From: Hymenobacter armeniacus
GTDB lineage: Bacteria > Bacteroidota > Bacteroidia > Cytophagales > Hymenobacteraceae
DNA length: 64,000 nt
Assembly (NCBI RefSeq): GCF_014699055.1
Contig: NZ_JACXAC010000005.1
Location: 186,001 to 250,000, forward strand
Reading direction: 5' to 3'
Positions 16,849 to 26,104 of the stretch are shown here, one piece after another. Made by a program: the position numbers and the translations under genes. The notes beneath the pieces are model-generated. The model was not told where the DNA came from. It saw only the letters and a list, made by a program, of their open reading frames with translations, and searched no databases. Within the stretch, counting starts at the first letter, position 1. Every line of letters starts with the position of its first letter.

Positions 16849-17589
16849 ATGCACACCCTTGCCCTCGACATTGGCAACACGGCAGTGAAGGCCGGCTGTT
16901 TCGATGGCCCGGCGCTGCGCGAAATGGCGGCGGGCCTCACGGCGGCCGAGGTGCGGGCGCTGGTGAAGCGCTGGGCGCCGCAGCGCCTCATCGTGGCCTC
17001 GGTGGCCGAGGCCGCTGTGCTGGCCGTGGAAGACCTGCAGGACCTAGTGCCAGGCGAAATACTGGCATTTAGCCCGGGCACCACGCCCGTACCCTTGCGC
17101 AATGCCTACGCCACGCTGCACACCCTGGGCGCCGACCGGCTAGCAGGCGCCGTGGGCGCGGCTGCGCTACGGCCGGGCCAGGACACGCTCGTCATCGACG
17201 CAGGCACGGCCCTGAAGCTCGACCTCGTGACGGCCGACGGCACCTACCACGGCGGCAGCATTGCGCCGGGGCTGAGCATGCGGCTGCGGGCGCTGCACAG
17301 CTTCACCGGGCGGTTGCCGCTGTTGGAACTGCCGGCCCCCGATGCAACGATTCCGCTGGTGGGCGACTCCACTACCGGGAGCCTGCTGAGCGGCGTGGTG
17401 AACGGGGCCGTGGCCGAAATCACGGGCCTGCTGGCGCAGTACCAGCAACGCTACCCGCGCCTCGGCGTGCTGCTTACCGGGGGCGACGCCGCTTTTCTGT
17501 CGGCCCGCCTCCCGGCTCGTATCTTTGTGGTGCCTGAGCTGGTGCTGCTCGGCCTAAATCGGATTTTAGCTTATCATGTTGTCAAATAA
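16849..17589 (+). CDS. coaX: Type III pantothenate kinase
   Basis: CoaX phosphorylates pantothenate, the first step of coenzyme A synthesis, and is insensitive to CoA feedback. The N-terminal phosphate motif LALDIGNTAVKAG, the GADRLAGAVGA motif and the DTLVIDAGTALKLDLV motif with catalytic Asp are all present. At 246 residues it is of normal length. The ATG at 16849 is chosen because the conserved DIGNT motif follows at once. Its last 14 bases overlap the start of the next gene, implying translational coupling with an outer-membrane protein. Confidence 0.95.
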   Translation: MHTLALDIGNTAVKAGCFDGPALREMAAGLTAAEVRALVKRWAPQRLIVASVAEAAVLAVEDLQDLVPGEILAFSPGTTPVPLRNAYATLHTLGADRLAGAVGAAALRPGQDTLVIDAGTALKLDLVTADGTYHGGSIAPGLSMRLRALHSFTGRLPLLELPAPDATIPLVGDSTTGSLLSGVVNGAVAEITGLLAQYQQRYPRLGVLLTGGDAAFLSARLPARIFVVPELVLLGLNRILAYHVVK

Positions 17590-18919
17590 AGAGATGGGGC
17601 GCACGGGGTTGGGCCTGGTGCTGGTGGGGTCGATGGTGTTGCTGGCCGGTGGCGCGCAGGCGCAGGGCCTCGGCAACTCGCCGTACTCGCGCATTGGCTT
17701 GGGCGAGTTCAACGCCAATACCGGCGGCGTGCGCCAGATGGGCATGGGCGGCGTGGGCTTGGCGGCGCCCAACGCAGTGAATGTGAACGAGCTGAACCCG
17801 GCGTTGCTGTATTACACCAACCGCACCACGTTTGAAGCGGGCTTCAACGGCCAGTACAAAACGGTGAAAAACGCCACGGCTTCCAACCGCAGCGGCAGCG
17901 GCACGCTGGGCTACCTAGCCCTGTCGGTGCCGCTGAGCTCGAAGTGGGCCGCCGCCGTGGGCCTCAAGCCCCTGAGCGCCGTCGACTACGAATCGAACAT
18001 CCTGCAGGCGGTGGTGAACACCCCCAGCGGCCAGCCCGCGCAGTCGCTGAAGCAGTACAGGGGCGAAGGCGGTATTTCGGAGGCCTACCTGGGCCAGGGG
18101 TTCCGCGTGGCCAAGGGCCTGACGCTGGGCTTCACGGCGTCGTACGTGTTTGGGGTGATTGACGAAACCACCGCCACCACCGTGTCGACGACCGACAACA
18201 GCATCAGCTCGGTGAAGGTGGTGGAACGGCAGCACACGCGGTATTCGGACTTTGCCTTCAGGGCTGGCGGGCACTACCGCAAGAGCATTGCCAAAGACCT
18301 GAGCATGAACCTGGCCGGCGTGTATAGCTTCGCGCACAACCTCAACGGCCAGCAAACCAACACCCAAGAGCGCGAAAACGCCGATGGTACCCTCAACAGC
18401 GCGCCTACCACCATCAGCGACGGCCGCGGCAGTTCCTACGTGCCGGCTCTGGCGCAAGTGGGCGTCAGCTTCGACAACGAAAAAAACTGGAGCCTGAACC
18501 TCGACGCCTCGCAGCAGCAGTGGTCGAAGTTCAGCAACTTCAACGGCACGGGTCCGGCCCTGAGCAACACGCTGCGCGTGGGCCTGGGCGGCGAAATCAC
18601 TCCGGACCCCGGCTCGGTGGAACACTACTTCCAGCGCGTGTCGTACCGCGCCGGTGTTAGCCTGGGCCAGATGCCTTACCAGGTAAACGGCAAGACGCTC
18701 TACGACCGGTCGGTGAGCTGGGGCTTTGGCTTTCCGATGCCCACGGCTTCGGCCCTGGAGGCGACCACCATTAGCCTGGCCTTCACCTACGGCGTGCGCG
18801 GCAACACCGACGTGCTGAACGCGTCGCTGGGCACCAGCAACGTGCAGGAAAACTACATCCGCGGGCAATTGGGCATCACGCTGAACAACCGCTGGTTCAT
18901 CAAGCGCCGCCTGCAATAG
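17576..18919 (+). CDS. Outer-membrane beta-barrel protein
   Basis: This 447-residue protein has a signal peptide ending at GGAQAQ. It then shows a FadL-like GLGNSPYSRIGLGEF...MGMGGVGLAAPNAVNVNELNPAL start and alternating amphipathic strands to the C-terminus. The NPAL motif is shared with OmpP1/FadL-like and PorV-like barrels. Its cargo is unknown. It overlaps coaX by 14 bases and precedes lptC by 27, an arrangement pointing to a shared envelope operon. Confidence 0.8.
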   Translation: MLSNKEMGRTGLGLVLVGSMVLLAGGAQAQGLGNSPYSRIGLGEFNANTGGVRQMGMGGVGLAAPNAVNVNELNPALLYYTNRTTFEAGFNGQYKTVKNATASNRSGSGTLGYLALSVPLSSKWAAAVGLKPLSAVDYESNILQAVVNTPSGQPAQSLKQYRGEGGISEAYLGQGFRVAKGLTLGFTASYVFGVIDETTATTVSTTDNSISSVKVVERQHTRYSDFAFRAGGHYRKSIAKDLSMNLAGVYSFAHNLNGQQTNTQERENADGTLNSAPTTISDGRGSSYVPALAQVGVSFDNEKNWSLNLDASQQQWSKFSNFNGTGPALSNTLRVGLGGEITPDPGSVEHYFQRVSYRAGVSLGQMPYQVNGKTLYDRSVSWGFGFPMPTASALEATTISLAFTYGVRGNTDVLNASLGTSNVQENYIRGQLGITLNNRWFIKRRLQ

Positions 18920-18946
18920 TCCACGCTTTAACCACAGCCAAACGAC

Positions 18947-19516
18947 GTGTGCACGAGCAAGCAGCAAGGGTGGGGGAGTGCGGCGGGCTTGGTGCTGGCG
19001 GTGCTGGCCCTGACCAGCTGCGACAAGCAGAAAGTGACCGGCCCCACGCTGGTGTACACCGGCCCGCTGATGGAAACCACCAACGTGGTGGAGCTCATCA
19101 GCGACTCGGCTAAGCTGAAGTTTCAGCTCACGGCGCCGCTGCAGCAGCAGTTTGAAAACAGCGACTTTGTGTGGCCCAAGGGAGTGAAGGTAACCTTCTA
19201 CTCACCCGACGGGAAGAAGACTGTCGTGAACACCCTGACGGCCAAGTACGGCAAGTACGACAAGGCCAAAAACCTCTACACCATGCGCGGCGCGGTGCAG
19301 GTGGTGAACGTGCCCAAGGCCCAGCGCATGGACACCGAAGAGCTGTTTTTCGACAAGAACAAACAAATTATCTACACCGACTCGGCCATGGCTGTGCGGG
19401 TAGAAACGCCCACGGAAATCTTGTCCGGACACGGCCTCTGGGCCAAGCAGGACCTGAACCCCTACCGCATCTACAACCCCACGGGCATCATCGACAAGGT
19501 GGGCGCGGGCCTCTAA
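18947..19516 (+). CDS. lptC: LPS export ABC transporter periplasmic protein LptC (lipoprotein type)
   Basis: LptC passes lipopolysaccharide from LptB2FG to LptA across the periplasm. This 189-residue form starts at GTG 18947 and has a lipobox LTSC, so it is probably lipid-anchored as in other Bacteroidota rather than held by a transmembrane helix. The beta-jellyroll shows the repeating pattern V-x-F-Y-S-P-D-G and LTAKYGKYDKAKNLYTMRG. The ATPase partner lptB starts at 63368, far away, so the system is split. Confidence 0.88.
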   Translation: MCTSKQQGWGSAAGLVLAVLALTSCDKQKVTGPTLVYTGPLMETTNVVELISDSAKLKFQLTAPLQQQFENSDFVWPKGVKVTFYSPDGKKTVVNTLTAKYGKYDKAKNLYTMRGAVQVVNVPKAQRMDTEELFFDKNKQIIYTDSAMAVRVETPTEILSGHGLWAKQDLNPYRIYNPTGIIDKVGAGL

Positions 19517-19540
19517 CGCGCCCGCCCGGCGTTGCTACTT

Positions 19541-19804
19541 ATGAAATTCGACAAATCCCTGATGCGCACCGTCCTGTTTGCCGTGGGCGTGGTGGCGCTG
19601 GTCATTGGCATTTACCAGACCATTTACTACAACGACCTGGGCCGCAACTACTGGATTTTCATGGTGTCGATGCTGTGCTGGATGCCCTTGCTGTACTGGC
19701 GGCAGCAGGAGCGGGTGGCCGCCAAAATTGCCGAGCAGGAAGCCAAGCTGGCCCGGCAAAACCGCGCCAAAACCCCGGCCAAATCGACCAAAAAGCGCCG
19801 CTAA
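19541..19804 (+). CDS. Small two-helix membrane protein
   Basis: This 87-residue protein has two hydrophobic helices (about 9-25 and 38-53) and a positively charged Lys/Arg-rich tail ending KSTKKRR. The ATG at 19541 is preferred over a TTG at 19532. It follows lptC by 24 bases, so it probably belongs to the same transcript. I do not recognise a family. Confidence 0.7.
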   Translation: MKFDKSLMRTVLFAVGVVALVIGIYQTIYYNDLGRNYWIFMVSMLCWMPLLYWRQQERVAAKIAEQEAKLARQNRAKTPAKSTKKRR

Positions 19805-19980
19805 GCCGGCGCCGCCGGGCTCGGCGCGAAGCGCATGCCCCGGCCAACCACGGCTAACGGGGTGGGTTTTAGCGAGCTAGTTTGGGACTTTAAATCTGGC
19901 AAAACTTTGATTCCCGGCCAAATTCTGGTTATTTTGCGCCTCTTTTGACCAATACAGACGCTGAATTTTTTGACAAGTAA

Positions 19981-22104
19981 ATGGCTTTAATTAACACGAT
20001 TCGGGAAAAATCAGGCGTAGCGGTGGGCCTTGTGGCCATCGGCATGCTGCTCTTCATTGTGGGCGGCGACCTGGTGGGCGGTAAAAACCGCCTGTTTAAC
20101 CGCAACGACACCGTGGTAGGCGAAGTGGCCGGCCAAAAGGTGGAGCTTGAAGAATACAATGCCTCTCTGGAGCAAGCCAAGCAAGCCTTCGCGGCCCAGC
20201 AGCAGCGCCAGCCCGACGAGCAGGCCCTCGGCTACTTGCGCGACCAGGCCTGGAACCAGACCATCTACCGCCTGGCCTTTCAGCCGGAGTGGGAAAAGCT
20301 GGGCCTGACCGTGAGCGACGACGAGCTGTGGGACATGGTGCAGGGCGACAACGTGAACCCCGGCATCAAGCAGGCCTTCACCGACCAGAAAACCGGCCAG
20401 TTCGACAAAGCCCGCCTCATCCAGTACCTGCAGAACCTCGACAAGCTGCCCCCCGAAAACCAGGCCGCCTGGCGCAACTTCGAAGCCAACCTGCCCGCTG
20501 AGCGCCTGGCCAACAAGTACAACGCCCTGCTGAAAAACTCGGTGTACGTGACCTCGGCCGAAGCCAAGCGCTTCGGGATGAACCAGAACACCAAGGCGGT
20601 GGTGAAGTACCTGTTTGTGCCCTATGCCACCATCTCGGACTCGGCCGTGAAGGTGACCGACGAGCAGCTGCAGGCCTACCTCGACAAGAACAAGAGCAAG
20701 TACAAAGTAGAAGAAGGCCGCTCGGTGGAATACATCACCATTCCGGTGGTGGCCTCGAAGGAAGACAGCGCAACCGTGAAGAGCCAGATTGCGGAGCTGA
20801 CCACGCAATTTGCCTCGGCTCCGGTCGACTCACTGTTTGTGATGCAGAACTCGGAGCAGCCCTACAACAAGGCCTTCCGCAGCCCCGCCGACCTGCCCGA
20901 GCAGCTGCGCAAGCAACTGCCCCTCTCCACTGGCAAAGTGTATGGCCCCTATGCCGAAGCCGGCACGTACTCGCTGTATAAGGTAACGGGCGTGAGCACC
21001 GGCAAAGACGCTGCCGCCCGCGCCAGTCACATCCTCATTAAGCCCGAAGGCACCACGCCCGAAGCCAAAGCCGCCGCGAAGGCCAAGGCCCAGGACATCT
21101 TGAACAAAATCAAAGGCGGCGCTGACTTTGCGGCCATGGCCCGTCAGTTCGGCACCGACGGCACCAAAGACCAGGGCGGCGACCTCGGCTGGTTCGGCCA
21201 GGGCCGCATGGTGCCCGAGTTCGAGAAAGCCATTTTCGGCGCCACCAGCACTGGCCTGCTGCCCAACGTGGTGGAAACGTCGTTTGGCTACCACGTCATC
21301 AAAATCACGGCCGTTCCCACCAAGCAGACCTACCAAGTGGCTGAAGTGAAGAAGACCATTGCCCCGAGCGACGCCACCCGCGACGCGGCCTACGCCCGCG
21401 CCCAGGCCCTGAAAGGCCAGGCCACGGACCTGGCCAGTTTCCGCGCCCTGACCACCAAGGACAAGACCCTGGTGAAGCAGGAAGCCAAGAACCTCGACGC
21501 TTCGGCCCGCACCGTGAATAACCTGCAAAACGCCCGCGAGATGGTGCGCTGGGCCTTCGGCTTCAACCCGAACGGTGCCAAAACCAACGTAGGCGACGTG
21601 TCGGAAGTGTATGAAATGGGCGACCAGTACGTCATTGCGGTCCTCACCGATGAGCGCGCCAAAGGCACCGCCACCGTGGAGAGCCTGCGTCCCGAGCTCA
21701 CCGCCCTGGTGCGCAACGAGGAGAAGGCCAAGCAAATCATGGCCAAGCTGCCCACCGCCGGCACGCTGGAAGAAATGGCCGCCAAATACGGCCCCACCGC
21801 CCAGGTAGGCACCGCCGACAACGTGGTGCTGGGCCAGGGCAGCCTCACCAACGTGGGCTTCGAGCCCCTGGCCGTGGGCAAGGCCTTCGGCCTGAAAACC
21901 GGCCAGAAGTCGGCACCCATCCAAGGCGAGCAGGGCGTGCTGGTGGTAGAGCCCCAGACCGTGACCACCGCCCCGGCGCCCGCCGACCTGAAGGCCGTGC
22001 AGCAGCAGCTGGCCCAGCAGCGCGCCCAGCAGCAGGACGGCAAGATTTACGAGGCCATCAAGGCCCACGCCAACGTGAAAGACAACCGCGCCAAGTTTTT
22101 CTAA
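19981..22104 (+). CDS. Membrane-anchored peptidyl-prolyl isomerase/chaperone (PpiD/SurA type)
   Basis: This 707-residue protein has an N-terminal transmembrane anchor (residues 12-30), a SurA_N-like helical domain (about 45-215), a parvulin domain (ARASHILIKPEG to the GYHVIKITA motif, about 340-455) and a long C-terminal chaperone region. That is the PpiD layout: an inner-membrane periplasmic foldase acting on newly exported outer-membrane proteins. The parvulin motif DLGWFGQGRMVPEFEKA is intact. Its position after the barrel protein and lptC fits envelope assembly. Confidence 0.92.
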   Translation: MALINTIREKSGVAVGLVAIGMLLFIVGGDLVGGKNRLFNRNDTVVGEVAGQKVELEEYNASLEQAKQAFAAQQQRQPDEQALGYLRDQAWNQTIYRLAFQPEWEKLGLTVSDDELWDMVQGDNVNPGIKQAFTDQKTGQFDKARLIQYLQNLDKLPPENQAAWRNFEANLPAERLANKYNALLKNSVYVTSAEAKRFGMNQNTKAVVKYLFVPYATISDSAVKVTDEQLQAYLDKNKSKYKVEEGRSVEYITIPVVASKEDSATVKSQIAELTTQFASAPVDSLFVMQNSEQPYNKAFRSPADLPEQLRKQLPLSTGKVYGPYAEAGTYSLYKVTGVSTGKDAAARASHILIKPEGTTPEAKAAAKAKAQDILNKIKGGADFAAMARQFGTDGTKDQGGDLGWFGQGRMVPEFEKAIFGATSTGLLPNVVETSFGYHVIKITAVPTKQTYQVAEVKKTIAPSDATRDAAYARAQALKGQATDLASFRALTTKDKTLVKQEAKNLDASARTVNNLQNAREMVRWAFGFNPNGAKTNVGDVSEVYEMGDQYVIAVLTDERAKGTATVESLRPELTALVRNEEKAKQIMAKLPTAGTLEEMAAKYGPTAQVGTADNVVLGQGSLTNVGFEPLAVGKAFGLKTGQKSAPIQGEQGVLVVEPQTVTTAPAPADLKAVQQQLAQQRAQQQDGKIYEAIKAHANVKDNRAKFF

Positions 22105-22124
22105 GGCGCCCAAACGCTGGGTTG

Positions 22125-22157
22125 AAAAGGGCCGTACCTTCGGGTGCGGCCCTTTTT
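22125..22157 (+). terminator. Rho-independent terminator after the PpiD-type gene
   Basis: A GC-rich stem (AGGGCCG pairing with CGGCCCT) closed by a TTCG tetraloop and followed by a T-tract lies 20 bases after the stop codon. Confidence 0.85.
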
Positions 22158-22293
22158 CGTTTTTCGGCGTCATTGCCCGAGGCGCCGCAAACTGCCCGGC
22201 CACGCCTGGGTCGGCATTGAACGAACGCGCTGGCGCCCAACGTTTGCGTTCAGCGCCAGGCCCTCGGCCACCGAATCCTTCGTCGTAAATTCT

Positions 22294-24117
22294 ATGCGTC
22301 CGCATTCCTTCTTCCTTGCTGCTTCCCTGCTGTTGGCGCTGCCGGCGCAGGCGCAGCCCACCAAAACCTGGGGCCCGGTGAGCAGCACCGCGCTGGCGCA
22401 GGACTATGCCCGCCGCGGCGAGCACGAGAAGGTGGTGTTTCTGTTCGACAAGCTTCCGGCCGAAGAGCAGGCCAGCCTGGCCGTGTTTCCGGTATACCTG
22501 AATTCGCTGCAGGCCCTGAAGCGCTACAAGGACGCCGAAAAAGTGGCCAAGAAAGCCGCGAAGCTGCACCCGGAGGACGCCACGTATGGCGTGGCCCTGG
22601 GGGGCGTGTACGCGGCCGCCGGCGATAAATTCGCGGCCGACAAGCAGTGGCAAAAGGTGCTGGCCCAGCTCAACACCGCGCAGGTAGTGCCCGTGGCCAC
22701 CGAGTTTGGCCGGCGCGAGCTGCCCGAATGGACCGAGCGCACCTACCTGCGCGGCCGCGCCCTGGCCAAAAACGACACGGAATACGCCCCGCAGCTCATC
22801 CAGCTCTACACCCAAACCCAGAACCAGCCCCAGGTGCTGGCCGAAACCCTGCACTTGGTGGCACAGGATGAGAAGCAGCTGCCCTTTGTGCGCAACATGC
22901 TGCAGAATGCCCTGCGCGACGACAAAGACTTCGACGCGCTGGAGAAGCTGTTGCTGACCGCCACGCAGGAGCACCCCGACCAAGCGGCCTACAGCGAGCT
23001 GCTGCTCTGGCTGCAGGTGCAGCGCAAGGATTTTAGCGGGGCGCTGGTGCAGGCCCGGGCCCTTGACCGGCGCAGCAAAGGAGAAGGCCGCCGCGTGATT
23101 GAGCTGGCCGCCATTGCGCAGCAGAACAAGGACTACGAAAGCGCCATCGACGGCTACGCCTATGTGGCCAAGGAATACCGCAACGGTCCGTATGGCAATT
23201 TTGCCCGCCAGCGTCTGCTGCAAGCGCGCGAAGCGCAGGTAAGCACCACCTACCCCGTCGACGTGGCCAAAGTGCGCGCCCTGGTCACGGAATACGAGCA
23301 GTTACTGGCCGAGCTGGGCCGCACCCCCGACACGGCCCCCGTGCTGCGCAACTTGGCCAACCTGTACGCCTTCCAGCTCAACGACCGGCCCAAGGCCATG
23401 ACCTTGCTGCAGGAAGTCATCGACATGCCGCGGGCCAGCGACGACGTGGTGGACGAGGCCAAAATCACGCAGGGCGACCTGTACCTGCTGAAAGGGGAGC
23501 CCTGGGAGGCCACGCTGCTGTACTCGCAGGTGGAAAAGTCGCACAAAGACTCGCCCTTGGGCTACGAAGCCAAGCTGCGCAACGCCCGCCTGAGCTACTA
23601 CGCCGGCGATTTCAAGCTGGCCCAAAGCCACCTTGACATCCTCAAAGAAGCCACCACCCGCGAGATAGCCAACGACGCCATGCAGCTCTCGCTGCTGATT
23701 CAGGACAACACCGTGGAAGACACGCTGGGCCTGGGCCTCAAGGCCTACGCAGCCGTGGAGCAGCTGGTGTTTCAGAACAAGATAAAAGAAGCCATTGCCG
23801 GGCTTGACGCCCTGTTGGAGAAGTTTCCCGGCCATTCGCTGTCCGACGATACCTATTACCTCAAGGCCCAGCTGCAGCGCCGCACCGGCGACTTCCCCGG
23901 CGCCATCGCCACGCTCGAGCGCATCACCAACAACGTGAAATACGACGTGCTGAGCGACGACGCCCTCTTTCTCATGGCCCGCATTCAGGAAGAAGACCTC
24001 AAGGACAAAGGCAAAGCCCAGGAGCTGTACAACCAGGTGATAGTGAAGTACCCCGGCAGTATTTACGTGGCCGAAGCCCGCAAGCGCTTCCGCAAGCTGC
24101 GTGGCGACGGGGTGTAA
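22294..24117 (+). CDS. Periplasmic tetratricopeptide-repeat protein
   Basis: This 607-residue protein has a signal peptide (MRPHSFFLAASLLLALPAQAQ) and is otherwise helical with many TPR-like pairs, clearest in the C-terminal third (DDTYYLKAQLQRRTGDFPGA, ALFLMARIQEEDLKDKGKAQ). The ATG at 22294 is chosen at the signal peptide. It probably scaffolds protein contacts in the periplasm; the partner is unknown. The upstream PpiD-type gene is separated by a terminator. Confidence 0.8.
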   Translation: MRPHSFFLAASLLLALPAQAQPTKTWGPVSSTALAQDYARRGEHEKVVFLFDKLPAEEQASLAVFPVYLNSLQALKRYKDAEKVAKKAAKLHPEDATYGVALGGVYAAAGDKFAADKQWQKVLAQLNTAQVVPVATEFGRRELPEWTERTYLRGRALAKNDTEYAPQLIQLYTQTQNQPQVLAETLHLVAQDEKQLPFVRNMLQNALRDDKDFDALEKLLLTATQEHPDQAAYSELLLWLQVQRKDFSGALVQARALDRRSKGEGRRVIELAAIAQQNKDYESAIDGYAYVAKEYRNGPYGNFARQRLLQAREAQVSTTYPVDVAKVRALVTEYEQLLAELGRTPDTAPVLRNLANLYAFQLNDRPKAMTLLQEVIDMPRASDDVVDEAKITQGDLYLLKGEPWEATLLYSQVEKSHKDSPLGYEAKLRNARLSYYAGDFKLAQSHLDILKEATTREIANDAMQLSLLIQDNTVEDTLGLGLKAYAAVEQLVFQNKIKEAIAGLDALLEKFPGHSLSDDTYYLKAQLQRRTGDFPGAIATLERITNNVKYDVLSDDALFLMARIQEEDLKDKGKAQELYNQVIVKYPGSIYVAEARKRFRKLRGDGV

Positions 24118-24139
24118 TGCCCAAGCACCGTTTGAGCTA

Positions 24140-24253
24140 CTACCCAAAAAACACGAACATCAGCGCAAGCACCAAAATAAACGTGCCATACATCAGCACA
24201 TCGGTGCCGATGTACTGGCGGTATTTGCGGTAAAGCTCTGGTAGTTTGCTCAT
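24140..24253 (-). CDS. 37-residue single-helix membrane protein
   Basis: The product MSKLPELYRKYRQYIGTD continues into one hydrophobic helix (VLMYGTFILVLALMFVFFG). The ATG at 24253 is preceded on the minus strand by an exact TACCTTTG promoter element with a 28-base leader, which supports it as a real gene despite its size. It is divergent from recJ and convergent with the TPR gene. Function unknown; small one-helix proteins often modulate larger membrane complexes. Confidence 0.65.
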   Translation of the reverse strand: MSKLPELYRKYRQYIGTDVLMYGTFILVLALMFVFFG

Positions 24254-24281
24254 GGTCTGCGGCAATGGGGGAGGCGCCGGG

Positions 24282-24289
24282 CAAAGGTA
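24282..24289 (-). promoter_or_regulatory. -7 element for the 37-residue gene
   Basis: The minus strand reads TACCTTTG, an exact TAnnTTTG, 28 bases before the ATG at 24253. Confidence 0.6.
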
Positions 24290-24319
24290 CGCCGCGCCGC
24301 TGCGGGCCCGGTTTGGTCG

Positions 24320-24327
24320 TACTTTTG
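24320..24327 (+). promoter_or_regulatory. -7 element for recJ
   Basis: TACTTTTG matches TAnnTTTG exactly, 23 bases before the recJ ATG at 24351. It lies 30 bases from the divergent element at 24282-24289, so the two promoters share upstream DNA. Confidence 0.6.
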
Positions 24328-24350
24328 CAGCCATTTTGACGAAGTATCCG

Positions 24351-26090
24351 ATGCCCATATCCGCTGGTAAGCGCTGGAATTATATCCCCGAAACCGACCC
24401 CGCTGCCGCCCTTCGGCTGACGCAGGCCCTCTTCATTGCCCCTGAGATAGCCGCCCTGCTGGTGCAGCGCGGCATCGACACGCCCGCCGCCGCCGCGGCC
24501 TTCTTCCACCCCGACCTGCGCCAGCTGCCCAACCCGCTGCTGATGCGCGACATGGACCGCGCCGTGGAACGCCTCACCCGCGCCCACCGCGCAGGCGAGA
24601 AGGTGCTGGTGCTGGGCGACTACGACGTGGACGGCATTACCTCCGTGGCCACGGTGATGAGCTACCTCACGCCCTTGTTCGGCGCCGAGCGCCTGCGCGA
24701 CTACATCCCTGACCGCTACACCGAAGGCTACGGCATCTCGCAGAAAGCCGTCGATTTTGCGGCTGATAACGGCTTTGCCCTCATCGTGGCGCTCGACTGT
24801 GGCATCAAGGCCGTGGAGCAGGTGGCCTACGCCAGCAGCCGCGGCGTCGATTTCATCATCTGCGACCACCACCTGCCCGGCGAGGAACTGCCCGCCGCCG
24901 TGGCCGTGCTCGACCCCAAGCGTGCCGACTGCGAGTACCCGTACAAGGAGCTTTCCGGCTGCGGCGTGGGCTTCAAGCTGATGCAGGCTTTCGGGGAGCA
25001 CCTCGGGCTGCCGCAGGAGCCGCTGCACGACCTGCTCGACCTCGTGACGGTGAGCATTGCGGCCGACATTGTGCCCATCACCGGCGAAAACCGCATTCTG
25101 GCCGCCCACGGGCTGCGCCGGTTTAATGAAGACGCCCACTTGCTGCGGCCCGGCCTGGCGGCCCTGCGCGAGCTGGCCACCCTGCGCGAGGGCCCGCTGG
25201 GCATCAGCAGCCTCATATTCGGCTTCGCGCCGCGCATCAACGCCGCCGGCCGCATGGGCGACGCCCGCCGCGCCGTGGCCATGCTCCTGGCCCCCGACCA
25301 GCAGGAAGCCCGCTACACCGCCGAAGTGGTGGACCAAATGAACCAGCAGCGCCGCGGCTCCGACCAGCACACCACCCAGGAAGCGCTGGACATGATTGCG
25401 GGCAGCCCCACGCTGCAAAATGCCCACGCCACCGTGCTCTACAAGGCCGACTGGCACCAGGGCGTGCTCGGCATCGTAGCCTCGCGCTGCCTGGACCAGT
25501 ATTACCGCCCTACCGTCATCCTGACGCAGCGCGACGGCAAAGCCACCGGCTCGGCCCGCTCCGTGGCCGGCTTCGACGTGCACGAGGCCCTGGAGGCCTG
25601 CGCGCCACTGCTCGACCAGTTTGGCGGGCACCGCGCCGCCGCTGGCCTCACGCTGAAGGTCGAAAACGTGCCTGCCTTCCAGCGCCGCTTCGAGGAGGTG
25701 GTGGCCGGCACCCTCACCACCGAGCACCTGGTGCGGCCGGTGGAAGTGGCGGCCGTGTTGCCCATTGGCCGCATCAACGAAGAATTCTTCGCCGAGCTGC
25801 GGCGCATGGAGCCCTTCGGCCCCGGCAATCCCAACCCGGTGTTCGCCTCGCAGCGCCTCGTGGCCGTGCCGCACAGCGCCCGCGTGGTGGGCCAGGGCCA
25901 CCTCAAGCTGCGCCTGGCTTCGGCCGACGCCCAGGGCCCGGCCGTGGATGCCATCGGTTTCGGCCTGGCCGACTACCTGCCCCAGATTGAGCAGGGCCAG
26001 CCCTTCAGCGCCTGCTACACGGTGGAGCTGAACGAGTACCGCGGCCAGCGCAGCGTGCAGCTGCGCCTGCTCGACGTGCGCTGGGAGTAG
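24351..26090 (+). CDS. recJ: Single-stranded-DNA-specific 5'-3' exonuclease RecJ
   Basis: RecJ degrades single-stranded DNA 5'-3' in recombination and mismatch repair. The DHH phosphoesterase motifs are all present: LGDYDVDGITS, ALDCGIK, CDHHLPG (the DHH box) and the DHHA1 motif QFGGHRAAAGLTL. A C-terminal OB-like region ends the 579-residue protein. The ATG at 24351 (MPISAGKRWNYIPE) follows a -7 element by 23 bases. Together with recF it represents the RecFOR-dependent branch. Confidence 0.96.
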   Translation: MPISAGKRWNYIPETDPAAALRLTQALFIAPEIAALLVQRGIDTPAAAAAFFHPDLRQLPNPLLMRDMDRAVERLTRAHRAGEKVLVLGDYDVDGITSVATVMSYLTPLFGAERLRDYIPDRYTEGYGISQKAVDFAADNGFALIVALDCGIKAVEQVAYASSRGVDFIICDHHLPGEELPAAVAVLDPKRADCEYPYKELSGCGVGFKLMQAFGEHLGLPQEPLHDLLDLVTVSIAADIVPITGENRILAAHGLRRFNEDAHLLRPGLAALRELATLREGPLGISSLIFGFAPRINAAGRMGDARRAVAMLLAPDQQEARYTAEVVDQMNQQRRGSDQHTTQEALDMIAGSPTLQNAHATVLYKADWHQGVLGIVASRCLDQYYRPTVILTQRDGKATGSARSVAGFDVHEALEACAPLLDQFGGHRAAAGLTLKVENVPAFQRRFEEVVAGTLTTEHLVRPVEVAAVLPIGRINEEFFAELRRMEPFGPGNPNPVFASQRLVAVPHSARVVGQGHLKLRLASADAQGPAVDAIGFGLADYLPQIEQGQPFSACYTVELNEYRGQRSVQLRLLDVRWE

Positions 26091-26104
26091 CCCGGGGCCG
26101 GCGG

